Assembly: GCF_000007705.1 (NCBI RefSeq) | Contig: NC_005085.1 | Location: 620,001-684,000 of the forward strand | From: Chromobacterium violaceum ATCC 12472 | GTDB taxonomy: Bacteria > Pseudomonadota > Gammaproteobacteria > Burkholderiales > Chromobacteriaceae | DNA length: 64,000 bases | Direction of reading: 5' to 3' | Shown here: piece by piece, positions 47,844-55,825 of the stretch | How positions within the stretch are numbered: position 1 is the stretch's first letter | How the letters are laid out: the number at the start of each line of letters is the position of its first letter | The notes under the pieces: generated by a model | Databases searched by the model: none | Seen by the model: the letters and a program-made list of their open reading frames with translations, nothing else | Told to the model about the DNA's origin: nothing | Made by a program: the position numbers and the translations under genes

Positions 47844-48029
47844 ATGATCATCAATTTTCCGCAAGCTAGGATGCTTAGGCTGGAGAGCGAGGAGGATAGC
47901 GCCAACGCCATTGTGCTGTTCACCGGTGGCGCGAAACCCAAGCCGGCAAGCGTGGATAGCGTAGATGTCGATTGTTACAAGATTAGCTATGCGGATATGG
48001 CATTGATCCGCGATGCTTTTAAGAGATGA
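47844..48029 (+). CDS. Hypothetical small protein
   Basis: This 61-residue protein begins MIINFPQARMLRLESEEDS and ends 'YADMALIRDAFKR'. It follows the previous gene by one base and has a GGGAG site inside that gene's end. No family recognised. Codon use is moderately good for this genome. Confidence 0.5.
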   Translation: MIINFPQARMLRLESEEDSANAIVLFTGGAKPKPASVDSVDVDCYKISYADMALIRDAFKR

Positions 48030-48483
48030 CAAGAAGAGGCGCCAGGCGAGAAAACCGGCCCGCTCCCGCATTGCGGGCATGCGCCGGCAGTTGCATAGCC
48101 TTCTTTTCCGATGGTCCTGGCATGGCGCGTTGTTCGCCAGTGGCTTGGCGATGAAGGCCGGTTCAGGGCATGCGGATCCTGGGTCGCTTGCGCGGCAGGG
48201 ATCATTCATGGGCGGACACGGGCGGCATTCCGTTGCAATCCCGGTTTCAACTGGGAGGATGGCGCAAGGCGACGGGTTTTGGGTCTGTCGGGCTGCGCCT
48301 TTTATCCATACGTCCTTGGACGCCGCAGTCAGACTGTCGGAGCGATGCGTGGCGTCGGCAAGTGCCCGATGGCTCGCAGGGCGACCGCTGCCTCGAGTCT
48401 TTTTTGGCATTGGCGTCGGCAGAGGCGCTATTCGCAGGGCTTGAGCCGGTTTTGATGGAATGGCGCAGGGAGAAGGCGAAAAC
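48030..48483. other. Intergenic region without recognised gene
   Basis: This GC-rich stretch runs between the hypothetical pair and the element boundary. Several overlapping open frames exist on both strands, none with a recognisable motif or good ribosome site. It may be a decayed gene. Confidence 0.5.
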
Positions 48484-48513
48484 AAAAAAACCGCAGGGCT
48501 GAGCCGTGCGGTT
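48484..48513 (-). terminator. Rho-independent terminator at the left element boundary, probably the original tRNA-Leu terminator
   Basis: Arms AACCGCA (48489-48495) and TGCGGTT (48507-48513) surround a GC-rich loop. Read on the - strand, the hairpin is followed by seven T residues. It lies just outside the left repeat of the integrated element, in the position and orientation expected for the terminator that followed the tRNA gene before insertion (inference). Confidence 0.7.
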
Positions 48514-48536
48514 GTTTTGCGTTGCATGATGTCTTG

Positions 48537-48557
48537 TGGTGCAGAGTCTCTCTCGAA
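48537..48557 (+). repeat. Candidate left attachment core (attL-like), imperfect copy of the tRNA-Leu 3' end
   Basis: The stretch contains TGGTGC, AGAGTC and CTCGAA in the same order and orientation as 62034-62056 at the tRNA 3' end, with two bases missing and three mismatched. AT content rises sharply immediately to the right. The imperfect match keeps confidence moderate. Confidence 0.5.
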
Positions 48558-48610
48558 AACATAACTCAATATATTGAAATTGTTGAATAATTTTTTATTT
48601 TAAAAATTAA

Positions 48611-48633
48611 ATACCAACAAATGTACCAACATT
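48611..48633 (+). repeat. Left arm-type integrase sites
   Basis: ATACCAACA (48611-48619) and GTACCAACATT (48623-48633), followed by GATGCGC. The same motif, including the trailing TGCGC, recurs near the right end (61872-61921). Arm-type sites at both ends are expected for a tyrosine integrase. Confidence 0.6.
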
Positions 48634-49282
48634 GATGCGCTTTTGGTCAAAGCGGAGCCTGGTTGTGCCCAAGCCGCGTGAAGGTCGGTAGCTTTTGAAG
48701 AGATCGCATTGGTTGTTTAACGTATTGAAATTATTTATTTTAATTTTTATCTGCTATTTCATTGAACCCGACAGAGATTGAGTTGAATTCGTAAGGCATT
48801 GATAATTATTAATTATTCTTTTTGTGATTTTATAGATGCCCCCGATTATGCCCCCGGAGACCAATTTTACCCATAGATTGAGTGCTATTAGTGAACAGGT
48901 ACTCTTGTTCGATTGAAAGGTTTGCTTTTCACTATAGGGTAATAGATTATATCAAAGTCAGGTCCAAGCACGTCTCTCAATCAGTGCATCAGGTGCTGTA
49001 GAATCAAATCGATTAATTTCTTCCTTGTGTCAAGGGCAGGTTTTGGTAGGCAGTCTCGATTGAGCGCTTGGTTATGCTGGTCAGGCATGTTGGTAGGTTT
49101 GCTTTTGTTGGTCTTCGACAGCGGCGGTTATCTTCATTGTTTAACCTGCCTAGTCGGCGAGTTGACTTGCATTATTGCCTACTAATCTGACAGATATTTA
49201 CCATGCAGTATAATCTCTGCATTAGATGCAGAAATTTTAACAATAGCACTGAACCTCGCTGAAAATACTTTATAAGGCTAGC
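48634..49282. other. AT-rich left end of the element, no gene seen
   Basis: No coding frame of quality is visible. ATGCCCCCG is repeated twice in direct orientation near 48835-48858 and may mark another recombination site. The rest is low-GC sequence with no clear promoter or RNA gene. Confidence 0.5.
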
Positions 49283-49879
49283 CTAGCAAGATGCATATTC
49301 AATACTTGTTTGGTCCTTGGAGTACATTCCTATTCGGGAAATCCTGCCATCGCTAGCAGATTTTAGAATTTTTACGATTCCTTCTTTTGTACAACTGACA
49401 GCTGTATTTTTAACGAGAAAGCCTTCTATGTTTTTCAAGTCTGCAATTGTAACTGCGGCATTAAGCGCCTCTGCGAATTGACGATTTTCTCTGCCTCGAT
49501 ACAATACCGCATATCTGAAGTCAATGTTCACGAAATCAATAATGCTAAGTAGGTTATGTTTTCTACAAAACTGAAATAATGTATTTACCCCTTCATGCAC
49601 TTTTTGCCGAAGTTCATCACGGTCGAATTTTCCTTCTTTAAATTCTATCAAATAGATGATATCCCCTTTCACAAATAGAGCATCAGGAGTTTTTTCTTTT
49701 TTCTCGATGCGATGGCTCGGCGAAATGTTGTAAACTAAATCGAAATTAAAAGCAGTTTCGCTGCATTCAATAAAAAATCTATTTGCATCGGTATTTTTGC
49801 TTAATTGGGTAATATCTTGCAGGGCATCTGGGTATGCCTCGCATAACTTATCAAACAATTTTTTTGCATCAGAACTCAT
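49283..49879 (-). CDS. PD-(D/E)XK nuclease-like protein, partner of the adjacent ATPase
   Basis: ATG 49879 gives 198 residues. A plausible nuclease core is present: Asp66 in 'KTPDALFVKGDIIYLIEFKEGKF' with Glu79-x-Lys81 on the next strand, the PD-(D/E)XK spacing, followed by a helix ('DRDELRQKVHEGVNTLFQF'). The assignment rests on this motif only. The start overlaps the stop of the ATPase gene by 11 bases, so the two are translationally coupled and probably work as one complex. AT-rich and foreign in composition. Confidence 0.7.
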   Translation of the reverse strand: MSSDAKKLFDKLCEAYPDALQDITQLSKNTDANRFFIECSETAFNFDLVYNISPSHRIEKKEKTPDALFVKGDIIYLIEFKEGKFDRDELRQKVHEGVNTLFQFCRKHNLLSIIDFVNIDFRYAVLYRGRENRQFAEALNAAVTIADLKNIEGFLVKNTAVSCTKEGIVKILKSASDGRISRIGMYSKDQTSIEYASC

Positions 49880-51113
49880 TATTATCTTCCACGATGTCCC
49901 AAAGTGGTTGTGCCAAGTCCTCAATGATTGCCCCAACATTCATGCTTAAGTCAATAAAATCAACATCGTCAGGATTTGCTATGCTTTTACAAGCTAAATA
50001 AAAGTTGGATTTTATACCGCTCACATTTGCATAGTAATGCAAAGCTTCAATCATATAGGGGCTGTGAGTAGTTAGAAGTATGTATACTCCAGCTTGATGT
50101 AGTTCGCAAATTATTTTCGCTAACTGTGTTTGCCATTTGGGATGAAGATTAATTTCGGGTTCATCCAAGACTAGTAATGAACCATCGCAAATGACCCCCT
50201 TTTTTACTAGCAAGTCAAGCACACCGATATTCTTAATGCCGCTTGCTATATTGTTCAGGCAAACCCTATAGCCTCCTTTGTCAAAGTAGAAGCTGTTTTG
50301 CGTTTCATCAAAAACCAAGCGTCCTTTGTAAATGTCAGCCAAGTTACTACTTCCACCTCTTACGAGAGTTGGGCTAATTAATTTCCTCGCAAGATCTGTG
50401 ATGTGAAATGGAAGACGTGGGTCGGAATCGTTTAAGTTAATTAAATGTGCGTATTGAAGTATTGATGCGCCATCGATGTAAGTGGCATCACCTAGCCCTA
50501 ACCCTAGACCTCCTGAATATATGCCATCGGTGATGATGCCATCGCTAAATTTTGCCGAAATTACAGTTGTTTCGCCATCATTTATTTCAAATGATGGTGG
50601 GCGAGAGTCTTGTTTCCTATCTATCTCACCGCCAAACTCAGACTGCATTAGGTCTGTAATGGATTCAAAAATATCATCCGACTCTGATAGGGAGTCAATT
50701 TCTCTTTGAATCCCATATAGCCGCGATTTGAGCTTAATAAGGGTTTCCAGTTTTTCCGGGTATGATTCTTCAAGCTTGTCTAATACGCCCCTTATCTCAT
50801 AAAGCGCATCATCTGGATCTGCCATGATATGATTAACGAATGAAAAAGACATCATTTGTCTAAGGCTGTCATGCTTTGTTAAATCAAAATTTCTTCTGAG
50901 CTCTGTAATGAAAAATCTAAGAGAATGTGAAGTTTTACGTCTAATTTTTTCTTTTCTAAACTGTGGGTATATTGAAAAGGCCTGTATAATTGAATAAACA
51001 ATTTTCCCAACAGTGCTCTTTCCCGAGTCATTTTCACCCGCAATAACCGTAAACCCATCTAGCAATATGCTGGTGCTTTTTATCTTCCCAATGTTCTCAA
51101 TTGAGATTTTCAT
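49869..51113 (-). CDS. AAA (ABC-type) ATPase, OLD/RecF-like, without TOPRIM domain
   Basis: This 414-residue protein has Walker A 'GENDSGKST' at residues 26-34, Walker B 'SLLVLDEPEINLHPKWQ' with Asp/Glu at about 317-318, and the switch histidine in 'LLTTHSPYMIEALHYY' near residue 351. A helical insertion lies between. This is the AAA15/OLD-like fold of many defence ATPases, but the C-terminal TOPRIM nuclease of OLD is missing; the next gene supplies a different nuclease fold. Two-gene organisation is like PARIS (AriA/AriB), whose effector is TOPRIM, so this would be a variant or a separate system. Confidence 0.8.
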   Translation of the reverse strand: MKISIENIGKIKSTSILLDGFTVIAGENDSGKSTVGKIVYSIIQAFSIYPQFRKEKIRRKTSHSLRFFITELRRNFDLTKHDSLRQMMSFSFVNHIMADPDDALYEIRGVLDKLEESYPEKLETLIKLKSRLYGIQREIDSLSESDDIFESITDLMQSEFGGEIDRKQDSRPPSFEINDGETTVISAKFSDGIITDGIYSGGLGLGLGDATYIDGASILQYAHLINLNDSDPRLPFHITDLARKLISPTLVRGGSSNLADIYKGRLVFDETQNSFYFDKGGYRVCLNNIASGIKNIGVLDLLVKKGVICDGSLLVLDEPEINLHPKWQTQLAKIICELHQAGVYILLTTHSPYMIEALHYYANVSGIKSNFYLACKSIANPDDVDFIDLSMNVGAIIEDLAQPLWDIVEDNNEF

Positions 51114-52117
51114 ATTTAAAATTCCTAATTTTGTTGATTCTATAGAAGTAGTTCTTGTTGTGTTCCAGAATAAAATTAGTTGTTTTATTGGGTTTGATAG
51201 TATCTATTTAAAATATTGCATATTCGATAGTGATGAATTGCTACCACATAATTGCATGTTAAAATTCGAGTGTTCGTGAAGGAGTATATATCACATCTTT
51301 GTAAAACTTATATGGAAGTGCGTGTTCCTTGTGGAGTCCTTGCTTCTTGGGACTACGTTGGTGTCTATCATACTGAACGTTTGTTCGCAATTCCATGTTG
51401 AATGTGGTCAGTTCGATCGATGAGTCATCGTTTCAGTCAAGATTTTTACAATTTTGCGAAGATCATGCCTCTGTGACGGTATTTATAGGGAGGAGAATTC
51501 ATCCGAAACCGTGGATTGGACTCTAAGTCCTTGTCCTGCAATGGCTTTTCATCCACGGCTTGTCCACCACCTCTCCCCCCGATTCCGTGGATGTTCCAGA
51601 AAACTCAATAAAATCAATGCCATGAAGGGAAGGGCGAATCCACCATTTCCACCACACTGGCCGACAAACCCGTGGATTAAATTTTAAGCAGCTGTCCGAA
51701 ACCGTGGATCGCCCCTGTCTTCCTTTTTCACTGCTTTCCTTCTCTATCTCTTTGTTTTTTATAAAAGAAGAAGAGAAGAAGAGGGGCGAAACCGTAAAAC
51801 GGCGATGTGGAAGAATCGGGGCAAACCGTGGAAGTGGGAGGCGAAACCGTGGATTTTTGAGGGCAAACCGTGGATGGCTTGTTCTCAACAATCAATGACT
51901 TAGGTGTGATGTAGGGGCTAATCCACGGGTTTTTTTCGCATCCTCCCACACCCAATGGCGCGGAAAGCGGCGATTTCCGGCCGTTCTCGCCGGCTTGCGC
52001 TTGCCAATGTCATATTTCATATAGGGAAGGGTTTGTTGTTTCGCAGTTTGAGCGGGGCAAAGCGTGACAGCCCACGCAAGGCGGGCTGTCGAGGGGATGG
52101 GGCGGGCGGTTTGAGGC
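51114..52117. other. Non-coding region with an iteron array, candidate replication origin
   Basis: No gene of quality is visible over about 1 kb between the ATPase start and the primase stop. The right half (about 51506-51934) holds repeated copies of AAACCGTGGAT and near-matches, listed separately, plus an AT-rich, strand-biased stretch at 51720-51780. The left half (51114-51500) is AT-rich without recognised features and probably contains the ATPase promoter. Confidence 0.65.
51506..51934 (+). repeat. Iteron-like repeats AAACCGTGGAT
   Basis: Exact copies at 51506-51516, 51699-51709, 51844-51854 and 51865-51875. Near copies lie at 51585-51592 (CCGTGGAT), 51666-51677 (one extra C), 51789-51795 (truncated) and 51823-51832 (ends GAA). 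Inverted near copies lie at 51551-51559 and 51921-51932. A polypyrimidine then polypurine AT-rich stretch at 51722-51782 separates two groups. In P4, the alpha primase-helicase binds iterons at ori and crr; adjacency to the primase gene here supports an origin role (inference). Confidence 0.7.
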
Positions 52118-54919
52118 TTAGGGCTGGACGTCGGGCGCGGCGTACAAGCCCAGCTTCTCCAGCTGCGCCAGGCTGATGGCGGTCAGATGGCCCTGGCGGC
52201 GGCCGTGGATGGTCTTCTCGACGCCATCGGCCAGCACCACCGGGCTTTGCAGCAGCTGATTCTTGAAGATGCGGCCGGTCTTCACCGGCAGCGCGTCGAA
52301 CTTGGCCCGTAGATGCGGCGCGGTGGAAAGATGGTCCATCACATGGTTCGGCCGGATGAACAGCGCCATTTCGGTGTGGCCATCGGGATGCTTCACCCGG
52401 TCCCAGCAGTGCGGGTAGTCATAGCGTCGGGCCTCCAGCTCGGACAGCAGGATTTCCATGATCCAGACCCAGGGCAGGCGGCTGCCGTCGGTGTCCACGA
52501 TGTGGCTGTTCATTTCTGCCAGCAGGTCTTCGATGAAGCTGCCTTGCTGCGGGTCGAGGTCGGCGAACTCGCACAGCAAGGCCCAGCTGCACAGCAGGGC
52601 GGCGTAGTTCTCCATCATCCGCCGCGCGGTGGCGTCGCCGGCCGGGGCGCGGCTGTGCCGCTCGCACACGCCCAGGTAATGGCGATGCAGATCGCGCAGC
52701 CGGGCCGGCTCGATGTCGGCGAGGAACTGCAACCACGGCCACAGCGGAAACACCGGCAGATCGTGCGGGATGATCACCCCTTGCCGCTCCTTCGACAGGC
52801 TGCTGCGGCATAGCTTGGATTGCAGGCTCTGCGCGTCCACCTCTTCGCCGGCCAGCAGCACCGGCGCGCACATCAGGTAGGGCGTCAGGCTGGCGCCGAC
52901 GCGGGTGAACTCGAAGCGATAGGTCGATTGCAGCAGCGCGTCGATGTCCGACAGCACCGTCTTCGGCAGCTTGGAGAATTCATCCCAGCCCACCGGCTGC
53001 GAGGTGAAGGAGACCGACGCGCGGCGGCGGTGGTCGGTTTTCAGCATCTGCCCGGACAGCACCTGAAACGCCAAGGTGGTTTGCAGGCTCTCCAGCAGCT
53101 TGGACTTGCCCGATCCCTTCTCGGCCTGCATCTGGAAATGCGGATAGAAGCCCAGCAGGTTCTTCAGATGGGTGCCCAAGCCCCAGACCAACACGATGGC
53201 GGCCGCATTGTCGCGGAAGGTGTCCTGATAGGCTTGAATCACCGTCCGCGCCTGTTGCTGCGTGCCGCGCGGGAAGGTCAGGTTGTAGTACAGGCATTGC
53301 TTCTGCGGCTCGACGAAATAGCAGTCTTGTCCCTCCTGCGCCGCCAGCGCGCCGGCCTTCCACGACAGGCCGACGAAGTTGACCACATCGCGCGCGCCCA
53401 GGTCGGCCGCCCGCTCCATCAGATTGACCAGCCGTTGGAACTGCGCCGGCTTCCAGATCGCGCCGAATCGCCCCTTCCACCATTCCAGGTTGTACAGCTT
53501 GTCGTCGGTGGCCACCTCGCGATGCAACACCGTGCCATGGCGCGCCAGCTGGGCGCTGATGCCGAACACCGTTTCCGGCTGATGGTCGGCCGCGCCGCTG
53601 ATGGTGGCCAGGTGGCTCTGAATGCGCAGCCGCGACAGGCTGGCCACGCGGAAGGAACACAGATCGCCCAGGGTTTCCGAGCGCTTGCCGTCGTCGTCGG
53701 TCTTGAACTCGTCTATGTATTGGGTGAAGTCCTCCTTCACCCGGAAGCGCCAGTACACCGCGAAGTCATGGCCAGGCAGCTGTACCCGCCGCGTCCCCTC
53801 CAAACGCTCGCCGCCGCCCGGCATGCCCGGCACCAGCCACGGTTCCAGCTTGCGCAAGCGCGCGGTCAGCTCGTCCTTGCCATGGCGCTGCAGCACATCA
53901 TTGATGTCCTCGCCTTCGTCCCATTCCTGCATGTCCACCAGCAAATGGCCGATGTCGGCGGCAATCAGCTTTTCCGATAGCCGCCAGGCGGCGGCCAGGC
54001 CCGGCCGCAAGCCGGTCGCCGGGTTGACCGGGTCGCTGTGGTCCAGCGCCACCAGCACCCGCTTGCCGCGCAAGGCGGTCCAGTCGATGCTGTCCACATT
54101 GCCGACGCCGCGCAGCACCAGCGCAGCCACATCGGATGACGCGCAGCACTCCACCGACAAGGCATTGATCGGACTTTCCACGATCACCACCATCCGCGCC
54201 CGCTTCAGCCGCGCCGGATCGCTGCACCAGCCGTGGCCCTCGCGCTCGCCCTGGCATTGCGTCTTCACGCCGCCATTCAAGGCTGGATTGACATAGCGCA
54301 GATCCACCGCCGCCAGCCGGCTGCCGCTGCGCACCAGGAAGGCGGCGGCCGGGCCGCCGTGGCCCACTTCGCCGGCCGCCACCTTGGCGCTGTGCCAATC
54401 ATTCCAGCCCAGCGTCTTGCACTGGATGGCGCGGCGGATCACCGCCTCGTCTATGCCTCGGCCGGCCAGGTAGGCCACGGCGGCATCGGCTTGAGCCAGG
54501 CAGCGCTCGGCGATGTAGTCGAGGGTGGACTTGCGCGCCGGCGCGGCCCTTTCCTTCATCGCCGGTTTCGGTTGCGGCATGCCGTACCAGTCGCCCAGCA
54601 GCCGCGCGGCCGCCAGCGGGGTGTCCAGCTCCGGCCGGCAATAGCGCAGCAAGTCGATGCAGCTGCCGCCGGCGTCGCCGCTCCAGTCCTTCCAGCCGCG
54701 GCCGTCGGCGAAGATCGACAGCGAGGCGCTGCTGTCCGGGTGATGCGGGCTGTGATAGTTGCCCTTGCCCTGGCGCTTCAGGTCCAGCCGGGCCGCCAGG
54801 TCGTACAAGTCGATGCTGTCCTTCAACTGGTCGAACCATTGGCCGAGCGCGGTGGACGAACCGCCAGACAAGCCGGGGGCGTCTCGCCCGGTGCGCGGGA
54901 GAGGGTTTCTAGCATTCAT
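52118..54919 (-). CDS. Primase-helicase with TOPRIM domain, functional analogue of P4 alpha
   Basis: This 933-residue protein has an N-terminal DnaG-type zinc-finger-like domain (about residues 35-95: 'LKRQGKGNYHSPHHPDSSASLSI', 'WKDWSGDAGGSCIDLLRYC') that lacks the usual zinc ligands. A TOPRIM domain follows ('MVVIVESPINALS' at about 245, 'VLVALDHSDPVNP' at about 290). The C-terminal half is DUF927-like with a P-loop 'AEKGSGKSKLLESL' at about residue 605. It probably primes and unwinds the element's DNA from the iteron region just downstream. It is the third gene of a leftward operon. Confidence 0.85.
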   Translation of the reverse strand: MNARNPLPRTGRDAPGLSGGSSTALGQWFDQLKDSIDLYDLAARLDLKRQGKGNYHSPHHPDSSASLSIFADGRGWKDWSGDAGGSCIDLLRYCRPELDTPLAAARLLGDWYGMPQPKPAMKERAAPARKSTLDYIAERCLAQADAAVAYLAGRGIDEAVIRRAIQCKTLGWNDWHSAKVAAGEVGHGGPAAAFLVRSGSRLAAVDLRYVNPALNGGVKTQCQGEREGHGWCSDPARLKRARMVVIVESPINALSVECCASSDVAALVLRGVGNVDSIDWTALRGKRVLVALDHSDPVNPATGLRPGLAAAWRLSEKLIAADIGHLLVDMQEWDEGEDINDVLQRHGKDELTARLRKLEPWLVPGMPGGGERLEGTRRVQLPGHDFAVYWRFRVKEDFTQYIDEFKTDDDGKRSETLGDLCSFRVASLSRLRIQSHLATISGAADHQPETVFGISAQLARHGTVLHREVATDDKLYNLEWWKGRFGAIWKPAQFQRLVNLMERAADLGARDVVNFVGLSWKAGALAAQEGQDCYFVEPQKQCLYYNLTFPRGTQQQARTVIQAYQDTFRDNAAAIVLVWGLGTHLKNLLGFYPHFQMQAEKGSGKSKLLESLQTTLAFQVLSGQMLKTDHRRRASVSFTSQPVGWDEFSKLPKTVLSDIDALLQSTYRFEFTRVGASLTPYLMCAPVLLAGEEVDAQSLQSKLCRSSLSKERQGVIIPHDLPVFPLWPWLQFLADIEPARLRDLHRHYLGVCERHSRAPAGDATARRMMENYAALLCSWALLCEFADLDPQQGSFIEDLLAEMNSHIVDTDGSRLPWVWIMEILLSELEARRYDYPHCWDRVKHPDGHTEMALFIRPNHVMDHLSTAPHLRAKFDALPVKTGRIFKNQLLQSPVVLADGVEKTIHGRRQGHLTAISLAQLEKLGLYAAPDVQP

Positions 54920-54928
54920 GGGGGTTCC

Positions 54929-55255
54929 TTAGAGAATTTGGCCGATTTCGGAGCAGGCGTGGACCACCTGCTGTTGCAGCGGGGCCAGTAGGCCGGCGAC
55001 GCGATTGGCCGGCAACGGCCGGTCCTCGGCATGGCGCAGCAGATCGAGCAGCCCTTGCAGCGTCTCGCTGGTGCCGGACAAGCGGCAGATGCCGCCGGAC
55101 ACCACGTCTTCGACCGATTCGCACAGGCCGGCCAGCTGAGCCACCGGCTCGCGCAAGGCGGCGTGTTCCGGCTGGGTGGCCAGTTGCTGCAGGAGGATCA
55201 GTTCGCGTTGGATGGCGGCGAGGGCCAGCGGGGCGAGAAGGGGCAGGGCGCTCAT
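54929..55255 (-). CDS. Small helical protein upstream of the primase gene (possibly DUF1484)
   Basis: The start ATG 55255 (MSALPLLAPLALAAIQRELILLQQL) gives 108 residues, mostly amphipathic helices. The spacing and 'CESVEDVVSGGICRLSGTSETLQGLLDLL' are reminiscent of DUF1484, but I cannot confirm. It overlaps the stop of the small upstream gene (ATGA) and ends ten bases before the primase start. A regulatory or replication accessory role is inferred from the operon. Confidence 0.65.
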   Translation of the reverse strand: MSALPLLAPLALAAIQRELILLQQLATQPEHAALREPVAQLAGLCESVEDVVSGGICRLSGTSETLQGLLDLLRHAEDRPLPANRVAGLLAPLQQQVVHACSEIGQIL

Positions 55256-55428
55256 ACGATCACCTCCACGGCGAAACCGGCGGCGGTGCGATGAATCAAG
55301 GCGCGTTGCCCCTGGGCGACCAGCAAAGCGGCGAGCGCGCGAGCTTGGGCCTCGTTGGGCAGCGTGGAAACGGGACGGGTAACTTGCGGAAATAGGGCGC
55401 GGATGGCGCGCAGGGCGATATGGGGCAT
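55252..55428 (-). CDS. Small protein at the start of the primase operon
   Basis: A 58-residue reading frame (MPHIALRAIRALFPQVTRPV to GFAVEVIV) begins after a strong GGGAGG site and overlaps the next start by four bases. It is basic and hydrophobic with 'LPNEAQARALAALLVAQGQRALIHR', a helix that could bind nucleic acid. No family recognised. The ribosome site and coupling are the main support. Confidence 0.6.
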   Translation of the reverse strand: MPHIALRAIRALFPQVTRPVSTLPNEAQARALAALLVAQGQRALIHRTAAGFAVEVIV

Positions 55429-55439
55429 GTTGAGCCTCC

Positions 55440-55700
55440 CTACTGAGCGTTAAGCCCGGTCCTCGTCGCCAAACGAGGGTGGCGGGCGCATGGCAGGGTT
55501 GGCGAACCGGCAGTAAGGAACCGGCATACCCGTAGGTATCCCCACCACGGCCCGCCATAGAAAAGGACGCACCAACGGTGTGTGACGGACGTAAAAATAG
55601 CCGCAATAGGCGGCTGTCCGCCTTACTGTTCAGGTCGCCAAACCCGGTCGCGCTATTGAACACGACGCGGTAATGGTGCGGCAATCGGATGGGGCTGTCA
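55440..55700 (-). ncRNA. Ash/P4-like leader region with attenuator-type structure
   Basis: Read leftward, this region matches from memory the conserved block upstream of replication operons in P4-like elements, sometimes annotated as an 'Ash family protein' (a frame with 'SHTVGASFSMAGRGGDT' runs through it). It contains a terminator-like hairpin (AGCCGC-CTATT-GCGGCT then ATTTTT; 55593-55615), a small hairpin ATACC-GGTAT (55526-55539) and a repeated GAACCGG (55504-55510 and 55518-55524). P4 uses such a leader for RNA-based immunity by early termination. Whether this one makes an RNA or a peptide is unresolved. Confidence 0.5.
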
Positions 55701-55703
55701 AGC

Positions 55704-55752
55704 ATGTGATTCACATATTGCGTTTGAGCGGTGCATTTCATCGGGATATAAT
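55704..55752 (+). promoter_or_regulatory. Promoter of the zinc-finger gene with upstream palindrome
   Basis: TTGAGC (55724-55729) and a perfect TATAAT (55747-55752) are separated by exactly 17 bases. Upstream is a palindrome ATGTGA-T-TCACAT at 55704-55716, a possible operator or activator site about 50 bases before the start of transcription. Confidence 0.65.
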
Positions 55753-55786
55753 GGCGCTGGATGGTTTGATTTAGTTTTGCTGTACC

Positions 55787-55812
55787 CAAGGCCCTGGCAG
55801 GGGCCTTTTTAT
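55787..55812 (+). terminator. Hairpin with T run between promoter and zinc-finger gene
   Basis: Arms AAGGCCC and GGGCCTT are followed by TTTTTATTTTT. It lies after the promoter at 55724-55752 and just before the ribosome site of the zinc-finger gene, so it would act as an attenuator rather than end an upstream gene. Confidence 0.75.
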
Positions 55813-55825
55813 TTTTGGAGCGGTG

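Noticed and set aside
48011-48569. Several overlapping frames on both strands left of the satellite
   Set aside because: None has motif, codon quality or start signal above the others.
51506-51934. CRISPR array
   Set aside because: Repeats are short (11 bases), irregularly spaced and in both orientations, with no uniform spacers and no cas genes; iterons fit better.
54929-55789. A single 286-residue protein joining the Ash-like leader frame to the small helical protein
   Set aside because: A strong GGGAGG site and coupled 58-residue gene lie within it in another frame, and ATG 55255 gives a compact protein overlapping by ATGA. The upstream part looks like leader sequence.
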